Shown here in pieces: positions 31,700-42,460 of a stretch of 64,000 bases of DNA; the stretch's first letter is position 1, and every line of letters begins with the position of its first letter. Position numbers and translations under genes: made by a program. Under the pieces are notes generated by a model. It made no database searches. It saw only the letters and a list, made by a program, of their open reading frames with translations, and was not told where the DNA came from. Origin of the DNA: Saururus chinensis (Eukaryota; Streptophyta; Magnoliopsida; Piperales; Saururaceae); the NCBI GenBank assembly GCA_035235625.1, contig CP141142.1, positions 14,104,995 to 14,168,994 of the forward strand, in the 5' to 3' direction.

Positions 31700-33040
31700 A
31701 ACCTTAGTTTGATTCCGGTCGCTCCGTTTCCCCTCCTCCATTGTTGGATTCCGCTGGTTCTTGTTGGGATCCACTTCACCTTACTACTACGAGTTCGTAG
31801 GTACCGGATTTGACCGCCACCATGGCCTCTTTGCTCCTCTACGAGGTACCTGGCTTTTCTTTGGTTTGTCTCCCCTCTTATTCTCGTTTTTGAGCCATGG
31901 GGGTGCAATTTTGAAGCTGTTTTCGGCCGCCCTCAACTGGACTTATATTTATTTGGCCGCTAGGAACTCATAGGCACTGACTAGAGCCACTTGCATACTT
32001 TCTTCACTCCGCTGTGAGCTACTGGTACTTTGATTGAGTTTTGTTCCTATTTTCATCTAACTGTCCGATGCATATTTTTTTGACGCTGGTGTTTCCGGTT
32101 GTAGTCTAGCCACCGGATGGACTCCGTCCAACCTACCTCGACCTAGTGTCGCTAGGGGGATGCCATTTCCGACCCTGCTACACCTCTATTATCTTGCCAC
32201 GCCCGATTAGACGCTTTGGGTGCATCTTAGGTCGTTACCATCAACGAGCCATGGGCCATTTGGCCATCGTGGGCTCTGCCTCGGCTCGACGACAGTGAGG
32301 GCCAGCTCCACTTGGCCAATTACACCTCCACCCGGAATGGGCTGCTTGTCTTTGCCCTATACCGTGTGAGATGCACAACTGCTCACACCATATGTGTTAG
32401 TTGTGGGTGGCGATTGACGATGTCGTCGCTTCGATCAGCCACCATTTCCTGGCCCTAGCTCTGTTGCCCTCTTGTGGGCTTTGGACAGCCACCGTCTGAC
32501 CCATCTCTCCCTAGAGTGGCCCTTTTTGGTTGCATGTGTATGTGGCCACACTTGTGTTTCAGGGCTTAGGTGCCACCTGACCATCGGATGGCTCCGTCAC
32601 CATTTGAGTTGACCACTAGAGCCTCCTCCACCTCTCATTTGTCTTTCAGCATTGCCCCATGCCCTTCACCCTTATGTGGGCCCTTGTTGAATTGAGATTT
32701 CCGCCACTGGGTGTTGTTAGTGCCCTATTTCGACGTCGTGCGGCCGGCCAAGTACTTCTCAGCCATTAGCCGACCTTCAGTGAGTACACCCTCAACTTCT
32801 AGTCGTACGGCCACTTATGTTGGCACAACCTTTCTCCGGGCTGCCCTAGTGTGACACCGTAGATTGCGGATTTTGCTGCACTAATTTGTGTCACCCCATT
32901 TGGCTGTGATTTCTTCCGGTGCTTCCTAAATCCTCAAGACAGCATCTCTCTCAACTTGGCAAAGCTTTTGGCCACCAATTCCTCTTCCGACGCCACCACC
33001 ATCGTGTGCTTGCCATCGAACGTCCTGATTACGAGGTAGG
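31700..33040. other. GC-richer block inside LTR D, no gene recognised
   Basis: Noticeably higher GC than its surroundings, with words such as GCCACCGTC and TCCGCCACTGG, but stops in all frames within about 100 codons and no domain. It may be captured or merely regulatory and 5'-untranslated LTR sequence. Confidence 0.4.
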
Positions 33041-33189
33041 GGAGCTTTGAACTCGTAATTTCATGATATCATGCTTTGAATGAGTAGAGCATGCTAGGAC
33101 TATATGATTGAATGTTATGGATGTTAGATTATGATCCATTTGCATGATGTAAGGGGATGAATTATGCCATGTTGAAATGCATATTACAT

Positions 33190-33600
33190 GCATGTTGGCT
33201 GTAAGTATGTTTGAAGTATGTATGTTCTAGTTATGGCTAGCATGTATGTTTGTAAGCTACGTATGTTTAAAGCATGTATGTGCAAGTGATGGCTAGTATG
33301 TATATTTGTAAGCTACGAATGCTTGAAGTATGTATGTGCTAGTGATGGCTAGCATGTATATTTGTAAGCTATGTATGTGGAAGTATGTATGTGCTAGTGA
33401 TGACTAGCGTGCATGTTTGCAAGCTACGTATGTGGGATCTGTATGTGCTAGTGATGGCTAGCATGTAATTTGTAAGTTATGTATGTGCTAGTGATGGCTA
33501 GCGTGTATGTTTGTAAGCTACACATATGGATGTTATGTGCTAGTGATGGCTAGCGAGTATGATGGTAAGCTATGTGTAGAAGTATATGTATGTTATATGT
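33190..33600 (+). repeat. Tandem repeat of about 55 bp in LTR D
   Basis: About seven copies of GTGCTAGTGATGGCTAGC plus TTTGTAAGCTA plus GTATGT. GGCTAG anchors lie near 33235, 33291, 33347, 33401, 33455, 33495 and 33548. Two diverged copies remain in the other LTR copy at 61948-62040. Confidence 0.9.
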
Positions 33601-34559
33601 ATGTATGATGAACATACATATGTATTATGGCTATATGTCTATTTGATGGATATGTATATGCATGTGGGGGCAAATGTATGGGCGATGGACAGTAAGAGAT
33701 GACAGAGGTTTTCATCTGGATTTGTTGTGGATGTGTAAGCATATGACCGGAGACAGATGATGTAAGTTTGATGGGCGAGGATTGGGGCGATTTGTGTGGT
33801 TTCGTTTCGAATGTTGTTTGGGGATTGTTAGATAGTAAGAGTGTGCATAATTGTACAAGCATAACGTATAAATTATGAATTGAAAAGTAAGCATAATAAG
33901 TGAGGTATTAGTAAGAGGGTGATAATTGGGTTTGGCTCTAAGGAGCTTAGTTTGATGACATTTGTGTAAGATGTTTTGGCCATAAGGTGGATGACGGAGA
34001 TTGTATAAATACATAAGATTTTGGTGTACGGTGAGCTGTGTTGTTAGATGGACAGGTTAAGTAAAGTCTATTGCCTTGACGAACTAGGGTTTCGGATCGG
34101 GCTCAACTTCGGTTTGATTAGTGGAGCATAGTATGTTTGAGAGTTTGTGTGGCATAATTATACCGCATAACTTAATTCAAACTTGAATTATAAGTACAAC
34201 TAATGATACTGTTGTGAGTTTGAGACTTGAGGGTTTCGATGGATTAAGTTTTGTGTTTGAGCTAACCGATAATGAGTCAGCTCACCATTTCTAATGTCTT
34301 GCCATGGTGTTTATCCTGTAGGATGTTGTCCGTGTGCTGTATAGAGTATTGGGGTGTCTGATGCTCTATTGAGAGCGATGTATGTTTCCGATTTGGTCTA
34401 TGTGTTGTATGAAGCCCAGATGTTTGATGCTCTGTTGAGAGTGATGTATGTTTTCAATTTGGTCTGTGTGCTATATAAGCCCAAATGTTTGATGCCCTAT
34501 TGAGAGTATTGTATGATTTCTGCCTAATAGTGGCACTGTATGATTTCTGCCCAAAAGTG

Positions 34560-34680
34560 GCACTGGCACTATAAGACCTATTATGGTGGGCAATTCTGTG
34601 GCACTATAAGACCCATTATGGTAGGCAATTTTATGGTACTATAAGGCCTATTATGTTGGGCAACTATATGGCCCCTAAAG
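34560..34680 (+). repeat. Tandem repeat, three copies of about 43 bp
   Basis: GGCACTATAAGACCTATTAT followed by GGTGGGCAATTCT, three times with drift, inside LTR D. Confidence 0.75.
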
Positions 34681-34919
34681 TGTGGACATTTGTGTTTATG
34701 TTTGCGCACTCAGGTAAGTAGTGTCATGGACCTGCTCTTACCTACTTGATCCTGTGCCCCAAGACCATTTGTGTGCCTTGCCTTTAAAAAAGTCCATGGC
34801 GTCTAATCACTCCCTAGAGGTTAAGGTGATTCCCCAGTGGCATTCTTTTCCATTCGATGTTGGAGCTTATTAATTGTAATAAGCTTCAATGGTCGATAGT
34901 ATGTATACAACTATAAAAT

Positions 34920-35260
34920 TTTTTGTATGAGCACGACTGTAAGAGTATAAAGATGAGCACGACTGTAAGAATATAAGTATGAGCACAACAGTAAGAGTAT
35001 GAGTATGAGTAAGACTGTAAGAGTATGATTATGAGTAAGATTATACGAATAAGGTCATACAAGTATGTGTAAGTTATATGTGTAAGCGTATGACTGTGCG
35101 AGTAAGGTCATACAAATAAGTGTAAGATTGTACAAGTAAGGTCATACAAGTATGTGTAAGTTATATGAGTAAGTGTAAGATTGTACGAGTAAAGTCATTC
35201 AGGTATGTGTGAGTTGTTTGAGTAAGCGTACGGTGGTACGAGTAAGTTTGTATGACTCTG
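34920..35260 (+). repeat. Short tandem repeats of about 26-30 bp in LTR D
   Basis: Successive GAGCACGACTGTAAGAGTAT units pass into GTAAGGTCATACAAGTATGT units. The same array, with different copy number, is present at 63250-63480 in the second LTR copy. Confidence 0.8.
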
Positions 35261-35970
35261 ATTAAGTGTATGTGTGAGATCGGTTGATGGTATGATTTTA
35301 AGATGATAATATGCGTGTTTGTATGTGTTTGAGCATGATTATGATATGCCTATTTGTTCATGTTTGAGTTGCATGGACACATCTATGTATGGACTTACTG
35401 AGTTCATTATTTAGAACTCCCCTATTGAGTATTAAAATACTCATTACCCTATTTTTTTAGCCCCGTTGTTCGGGAGGCTTTTGCAGGTTTGTGTCGAAGA
35501 GCTCCTGGAGATGGATGCTCGTTTCAATGATGGATTTACTCCATTCGACTCAGGTATTTACTTGACTCACTGCAAGTATTATTTGTGCCATGATCTGATG
35601 TATTGGGTCAAACGAGAATTAAGATGTTATCTTTCTGGACTTGTAATTTGGATTAGACTATGGACTGTTATGAGATTTGCACTCATAGATGCCCGGGAGA
35701 GAATTGTATTTAAAGTCTATGATCATAGCAATTTATTCGTATGTTTGTTTATGAGTAGCGCCTGAGAATGTTTGGTTTGGCAGTATGATGTTTAATCGAA
35801 TGAGTAAAAATTTGAATGGGAAAATGATTGATGTGTGATGTTTTAAATTTTGAACTGCTTACACAGGTTTATGTATTTGTCATTTTTCCCGATTTACAGC
35901 CATTATATTACAAAAGGCTTTTCGTGAATTTTAAGGAAAATATATGAAAAATCTTGCGCATTACAACAAA

Positions 35971-37599
35971 TGAGATTTTTAAGTTTAAGAAGAAGCTAAA
36001 CACTCAAACGAAATTGTCATAATAATTCATGTCTTGGAAGGTAAGATGATCACTTCGTATCAAACACCTAGTGCTAAATAGTTATAGTTTACCTGGGTGA
36101 ATTATGGAATTAAATAATATTTTGAAAGAACTGATTAAATTGTGTGACCAAAACTGAGATCAATTGGCATGAGCCGTAACTACTTCTTGAACATTGCAAG
36201 CCTTTACATGGATATTGTTTGGTATTGCTACAAAGCTCTAGAAAATAGTTTACTATTGTATGGTATTGAACATAATCTAGAATTACTAGATGGGTGATCA
36301 ACATGGATCTACCATAACTCATCTTTATTAAACGTGAATAGTTTTGTATTGTTAATGGAGGTTATTAATCGCCTAATTGAAGACATCGATTGAACACCAT
36401 AAGATTAATCATTTGTCTATGTACTATATACTTCCTATGTACCATAATAAGGGTCAAGATTAGAAATACCAAACTGAACTAATTTTAGTTCATTTTTGTT
36501 TTCTAATCCATATACTTATTATCGGATTAACAGAGCATAAATCACCAAATTCAATTCCAAATTGATCTAGGACGATAGGGATTCAACCTTTGCACATCAT
36601 TTCTGTATAAATAAGGAAATAAAACATGGGAGAAATGCATTAGTATTATTTTCTTTTGTTAGAGCTTTTCACCCTTCTACAACAATGATTTGTTCAAATT
36701 TCCTTCGATTTTTACTTTGTTTGTAGAGTATTTGAGTTGAATTTCCCTAAAAGATCATTTAGTGATTATATGTGACAAATTCACACATATGTTATGGTAC
36801 TTGCGGCCATTAAATTTTTTTTTCTTGCTTGTTCTTTATTCTCCATCTTTGAACTTCAATTCTATCACTTTTAAACTATTTTCTAGATGATTTTGGAGGA
36901 TGGGATTGAATTGTTTACCCTCTGGTTCGTAATTCTTCTCCTCCCTTCCAATCTAAATTTCTGATCTGGTTTTAAATAATTATGGACAATACCTCTTTCC
37001 TTGTTCTTGCTATTAATTTTGTCCCAAAATAGATGTTGCTTGCTTTGTTTAATTGTTCCTATTTATAAGCTTTGTTCTTGCTTAATTCTTTCCCTCTTAA
37101 AGTCTTATTTCCTTTCTTTGAACTCTTTGCAAATTATTCTCTATGTTTTGCTCTTCTCTACAACTACAAATTTTGGACTATTCTACTCTTTGTTGAGCCC
37201 CTTTATTGATTGTTCCTTTCGTTTTTTTTTCTTGGCCATAAGCTGCTAGGCTTTATTTACTTCATTTAGTAAGCTTTTGTCTGTATATTGACTGACTAGC
37301 TTGCTAGTTTGGTTTATTTTTTAACTCTAATTTTCTAGCCGCCCTTAAATTGGAATGTTGGTTGCACCTTAGAAATAGAATTTATGATTCTATCTTCTCT
37401 CCACGTTGATTCTTTTCTACCTTTCTTTACTTCTCTTGATGCGTAGCCTTCCACTAATGTCTGATACGTTTGAGATGTCTGAACTGTGTCTAAATATGTT
37501 CCGAGTAACATGAGCATTAAGAAAGTTATTTGTGTGAAGTTATTCGTGTGACATTCACCTACACAGAACAATATGGCCATAATTGAGACGTGTAAAAAT
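35971..37599. other. Unassigned AT-rich stretch
   Basis: No recognised gene. The plus strand between 36.85 and 37.3 kb is T-rich and minus-strand frames are short. Nothing links it to a known element except possible extension of the LTR fragment to its right. Confidence 0.3.
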
Positions 37600-37639
37600 C
37601 AAATAAAATTGTGATTTAACTCAAATACATGCTTAATCT

Positions 37640-37679
37640 ACCAATGTCACCTGAATTAATTAATAATTAAATCAAACTA

Positions 37680-37721
<42 letters not shown>

Positions 37722-37818
37722 AATATAAATAAACCCTAATTAACCATAAATTAGCTTAATTTTACACTAGCAAATAAGGTAAAAAAACATATAAAATGTG
37801 TAAAAACTACATGTATCA
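37640..37818 (-). repeat. LTR fragment related to the solo LTR at 45681
   Basis: Read on the minus strand it starts TGATACATGTAG, continues through TTTACCTTATTTGCTAGTGT and TTTAATTATTAATTAATT to GCATGTATTTGAG, in the same order as the first 190 bp of the LTR at 45681. A (TA)18 run at 37683-37719 has expanded inside it. Its far end was not found. Confidence 0.55.
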
Positions 37819-38095
37819 AGAGGGACGTGAGGAAGATAGGGGAGAGGAGCTAGAGGCACCTCTTTTATAGTTATGGCTTCCCCTTCTTAGTTAGGCTTGG
37901 GCTTAGGCCCAATTGTCACATCTGGGCAATTGTTCTCTTGCTGTGTCTTGTTCATGTATGTGGGCCATGCACATTCCTCATGGCCATGCCCAAAGGGAGG
38001 CTTGCACCCTAAAATGTTCAAGCAGGTCCCACAGTAGGTTGCACATGTTTGAGGTCCCATAGATTGTATACAATGCATGCACACCTAATATATAA

Positions 38096-38098
<3 letters not shown>

Positions 38099-38169
<71 letters not shown>
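38099..38169. repeat. (TA)n microsatellite
   Basis: About 70 bp of pure TA. Overlapping Ile-Tyr frames on both strands are artefacts. Confidence 0.97.
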
Positions 38170-38171
<2 letters not shown>

Positions 38172-39008
38172 GTGTGTATGTGTACGTATAAGTTGGGTCC
38201 ACTAAACCTAAGTGACATGTGTACAAGGTCACCCTACCCACTTATATGACCAATATGGGTTGTCCCCATGACCAATATGGGCTGAGCCCATAACTTGGTG
38301 GTTCAATAGGAAAGAAGCCCATAACTTAGTTCAAGAGGAAAGACGACCTAGACATTGTGGCCTTGGTTTTATTCAACCATGTGCGCTACTCGCTTGGCCT
38401 TTTTGTTTACATGCGTGGCCAGGACATTAGGAAATAAATTTTGGGGAAAAGGTCCTTTTGTTTTACTAACCTATTTTTTTTGTCCGGTTTTGTATATGTC
38501 CATTCTAGATGGACGCATTTGTTTAAACGTGGTTTTTTTTCAACGGTGTATTCTTCTCTGTTTTAAAAATAACATGTTTTTGTCTGTGTCAATATCTTGT
38601 ACACCTTTTGTAATGTCTCTCTGTCTTAGCTCTTAGCTAGAGAGAGGAAGAACACAGTTCTAATCATGCGGATTTTATTGTTTCTTCTGGTATCTTAAGA
38701 GATATACATACAACACAAGAGATCCTAACCAACATAGAAAAAAATGCAATTTTGTCCTAAAGGACAGAGTACTAAATACTTACCCTGATTGTTTCAATTT
38801 TAATGTACAAAATTATTATAAGTCATCATCACATCAGCTTATAACCGGTAACATAATTTTCCTCACAAACCAAGCTAATATGACAGAATTTGCTCGAATG
38901 GTTTATATCCATCTGCATCTATCCAAAGGGGGGCCCTGAGGGAGGTGTATATCCATCTGCCTCTCCTTTACAAGCCCAACTGCATTTTTGGCCAGGCCCA
39001 TGGTAGAC
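38170..39008. other. Unassigned stretch left of the candidate gene
   Basis: Contains a local repeat GACCAATATGGG (38248, 38271) and GAAGCCCATAACTTAG words near 38285-38330. No gene recognised. Confidence 0.35.
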
Positions 39009-39014
39009 CACGTG
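39009..39014. promoter_or_regulatory. G-box CACGTG
   Basis: A perfect palindromic G-box about 200 bp upstream of the ATG at 39211. G-boxes bind bZIP and bHLH factors in plant promoters; function here is inference. Confidence 0.3.
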
Positions 39015-39210
39015 CACACACATGATCACCTACCACAAATCTTTCCCACCACCAAACATACAAATCCCACCTCATAGGTGTCAATACATATACGGATCTA
39101 GATTAGTGGGAGCATTTCTTTCTCCTTGCTTCATTCATCTACCTTCTTCTTCTCAACCCACTATAACAGTAACTGCCAAAAACCTCCCTCAATGTACAAG
39201 CTATCATGCT

Positions 39211-39705
39211 ATGGAGATAGAAATGCAAAAAATAGTTACTGCGCCAACAACAATGGTTGAAAGCCCTATCGAGCTAGGCCTTTCTTCCCCAAATATCTAC
39301 ATCCTCCCATGGCTTACAAAAATGGAGATAGAGTTGCAAGAAAGCTGGGGAAGTGTAAAAGATGATGCTGGTTTGGACAATCATCCTCGGTACACCAGCT
39401 TGAAAGATATCATTCAGCTTTCACCAGGCCCTGTGGAAGTCTGCCATGAACTCTGTGACTTGGCCCTAACGATCAAAAACCACTTAGTCAAGAGGGCAGC
39501 CTCGGCCTACCTGTAGTCCTCGCCCATTACCCCAATCAGAAAGAGGAGTTGCTTGGGGAGGCTATGGCAGAGGCTCCTGAAGAACCAGGCTCTGGCTCGA
39601 TGTTGGACTGACCAGGTACAGGATTGTAGGTGTTACTTCGCTCGGCGAATAAGCAGGTTTCTCACTTCCATGGATAGGCGAATGAGGGTTTCTTTTCATG
39701 CTTGA
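39211..39705 (+). pseudogene. Plant gene candidate with one internal stop, not recognised
   Basis: From ATG 39211 the frame runs 101 codons to a TAG at 39514-39516, then continues 62 more codons in the same frame to TGA 39703-39705. Both halves look like real protein: MEIEMQKIV at the start, IYILPWLTKMEIELQESWGS and YTSLKDIIQLSPGPVEVC in the middle, HLVKRAASAYL just before the TAG. Beyond it comes an Arg/Cys-rich basic tail (CLGRLWQRLLKNQ, CYFARRISRFLTSMDRR). An in-frame extension upstream to 39022 lacks similar character. No signal peptide or membrane helix; the tail could bind membrane or nucleic acid. The TAG sits where a Gln codon would fit. It may be a recently inactivated gene, a read-through or assembly error, or a missed intron. 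I do not recognise the family. Confidence 0.55.
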
Positions 39706-41590
39706 ATGATGTTATATTTTTAGGTACTGGTTTTTGCCTTGTTCCATTTCTCTCACTGATAGATTTAGAATATGTAGATTAATGTGGAATTAGAGCATGA
39801 TATGGCTAGGGTTTTACATATATAGCTTCTTGTAAAGATGAAGAGTCTTGATTCAAACATTTCTTGTATGCTTTAAATAGATCATGGCTTATGACTTCTT
39901 GTGAATTACTCTCATAACATGGTACTTGGTCATCCAATTGGGATATTGTCATGGGCGCGAAGTTTTTCCTAATATTCGCTCTTGTGATAGCCCGGTTGCG
40001 CCATATAACCAATAGTCAATCTCTCCGACCTTCCCACTTTTATGGGTAAGGGGAACAAGCAATCAAGAACACAAAGTTGTCTCTAGTACAAAGGGGCGAA
40101 AGGGGCTCCGTCCAATGTTATATGAATTAGTCCGTTAAAATACAATGGTAGAGAGAGGGCAAGGTGCTGCTCAACTAGGTTAGAATTCTCTCTCGGAACT
40201 CTTATTCCCTATGCATAAACTGTCTGCCATGGCCACCCTTGCTATCTCCCTTAAATAGGCTTAGCTCAAGGCCGATCCTAATGCTAGTAGAAGTTACATA
40301 ACATGCCTATATAAGAGCTCTCACCCTGACCAACTCTCTCCCCTTGAACAAGCCGCCCCAGCCCAAATCAAGAAACCAAAGGGAAGACCTTCTCCGGCTA
40401 AGGGTCCAGTACCCTACTGCCTTCAAGAGTCCAATCCGTCCAAGGAATTTGCTGCATAGACTCCCACACGAGCTAGGAGTGTAGATGTCCTACATAAGTG
40501 AGTCTTAACCACCTTAGGAGTTCATCCCTAAGTGCATGTAGCACCCAACTCGCTACTAGAGTCCTACCCGCATAGGGACTCCTCCTCAACTTGTACCCCA
40601 AGGTGAGTATATCTATCTGGAACCGCTCCAACGCTGCTCTAACATCTGTCCATGCCTGAATAGCTGCCTAGGCTATCCATCGCCCAGGCTGACTTAGCTG
40701 TCTGTTGTCAAGTCTAGAGGGTAGCTACACCCTTTCTCTACGAGACAAGTTGAGGGGCTAATAGATACCCTCATAGGGTAAACTGCAATTTGAGATATTT
40801 CCAAATCTTTTTCCTTGTCAGTCAATGGTGTTAAAGTAGTACTTTTTATATCGTCAATTTGCAAAATTCCATGCACATGTAATTAAAAACATTAAATGGA
40901 ACAGTTTTATCAACAGCATGGTACTTGGCCTGTCACCTGGGTGCCCATTTAATCTGTTTTCCCCTTAGGGGACCAATTTGCATGGACAATAAAAATTGGG
41001 ATCATGCAAATGGTACTTACTAAACTTAAAGTTGAGGCACTTATTAGATTCCTAGATTTCATACACTTGGTCTAATGTTTGTTTAATCCATTCATCATTG
41101 TTCGATACATTTGATCATATATATATAGTCCTCATTACAAGCAAAGGCTGTGAAAAACGTAACAATATTATACAAATTGAGGCGGTTTGATTCCTTCTGT
41201 TTCTCTTTGTTCTACCTTGGTGTTGCTCACTTTCTAGTGAAAATATGTAAAAAACATAAAACCAAATCTGTGTTATGTCTTATGTGAAACACGCTATAGA
41301 AAACATTCAATCAAAGTGAATATATGGTAGCCATATGAACATTGAAATCTTAATTAAAAAACTCAACATTGTATTGCTCTGAGGGAATAAGACTAAAGTG
41401 AACTTGCTTTGCTAATTGTGGGCCAACAATACCATATATTTTGCCATAGCAAGAAACTATTAGAATCGTGAAACCAAAATAAGGGAAAAACGACCCTGTA
41501 TTTAATGATTATACCACAAAATCAGTTATAATGTTTGCAAACAAGATCAACAATTATGTAACACAATCCAACTTGAATTTCAGTTATGAA
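39706..41590. other. Unassigned stretch right of the candidate gene
   Basis: About 39.88-40.75 kb is less AT-rich and pyrimidine-rich with TATATAAGAGCTC near 40311, reminiscent of an LTR, but no termini or target duplicates were found. The rest is AT-rich with no coding signal. Confidence 0.3.
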
Positions 41591-41591
41591 A

Positions 41592-41683
41592 TACTCCCTC
41601 TTTCCCACAATAATAGCTACAATTGGTTTTTCAAAATGAACAGAAAATACATATAGAGCAATTAATGTTGGACGGAGGGAGTA
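41592..41683. mobile_element. Stowaway-like MITE
   Basis: 88 bp bounded by CTCCCTCTTTCCCACA and, inverted, CTCCCTCCGTCCAACA, flanked by TA on both sides (41592-41593, 41682-41683), the target site of Tc1/mariner-derived Stowaway elements. It is short, probably internally deleted. Confidence 0.8.
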
Positions 41684-42149
41684 CCACTATTGAATTTTTT
41701 TTGCATTTGATGCAAAAACATTACACATACTACACAAGTGGAGTTTTAATATAGAACATGAAAACAAAAGAACGGCTAAGATTAAATGGTCCCAGGAATG
41801 TTGTCACACCATTTTATGCGTAATGCTTGATAGATTATTGGGAACTGCTGGCCATAATCAGTCCAAATTAAAGTTTGCATCCTTTTCTGTAATTGCTGCT
41901 TCAGTGTATCATAGGCTTGATCCATTTAATTTTAGTGTCAACAGCCAACCACCAAAATCCTGATAGATATAATTGATTGTCGGCCAAATGTGTATGATGT
42001 CAGTAGTAGTGGTTCATGTGACTCTTCCACATTAGGCCAGAATGTGCCAAGTGCTGAGCTACCTTCCCTTTTTCCTAGAGATTAGGGCAACAAGAAACCC
42101 GTGGGCAGCGGTACAACTGACCTCTTTTTTGTTCTCCTGGAGATAACCT
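41684..42149. other. Unassigned stretch
   Basis: No recognisable gene, repeat or element end. Confidence 0.35.
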
Positions 42150-42280
42150 TCACTTACTGGAGCCGTCGATCATCATGATCAACAACGTCTATGCTACATG
42201 TCAATTTTACAAATACATGCACTAACCTGTATTTGTGTGGGCGCCATTGATCCTGATGATCGATGGCTCCCATAAAGTGA
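42150..42280. repeat. Fold-back (inverted repeat) element
   Basis: Left arm TCACTTACTGGAGCCGTCGA (42150 on) continues ATCATGATCAA, and pairs with the right arm ending GATGGCTCCCATAAAGTGA at 42280. Arms of about 35 bp with a few mismatches flank about 60 bp. It looks like a small MITE, family not determined. Confidence 0.7.
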
Positions 42281-42460
42281 GTGATATTGTACAGGATGCA
42301 AGTGAAAGACCAACAAAATGCTCCCTTTTTTTCATTGTCAGGTGCCACTCATTCTGAAATGATCCTAAAATCACGTACTAGACAAATACCCATTAACACC
42401 TTTCAAATTGGCCTGTTTTCTCCTAATTGAGATGAGTGAGATGATCATTCAAGAATTCCA

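Larger units (their letters stand above)
31355..35970 (+). mobile_element. 4.6-kb solo LTR (family D)
   Basis: The edges TGTAAGGTCCC at 31360 and GCGCATTACA ending 35965 form an imperfect inverted pair and are flanked by identical ACAAA at 31355-31359 and 35966-35970. No internal copy of the edge and no retroviral domain was found, so the 4606 bp are read as a single very long LTR left as a solo. It includes a GC-richer block at 31.7-33.0 kb and three kinds of tandem repeat. Long LTRs are known from Ogre/Tat and from non-autonomous LARD elements, but which family this is cannot be told. A truncated second copy starts at 61938. Confidence 0.75.

Noticed and set aside
33593..34014. His/Pro/Thr-rich minus-strand frames (and the counterparts at 61981-62339)
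   Set aside because: Conserved only because both lie in copies of LTR D; composition is repeat-like and no motif is present.
39880..40760. Possible LTR
   Set aside because: LTR-like composition and a TATATAAG box but no paired ends or target duplicates.
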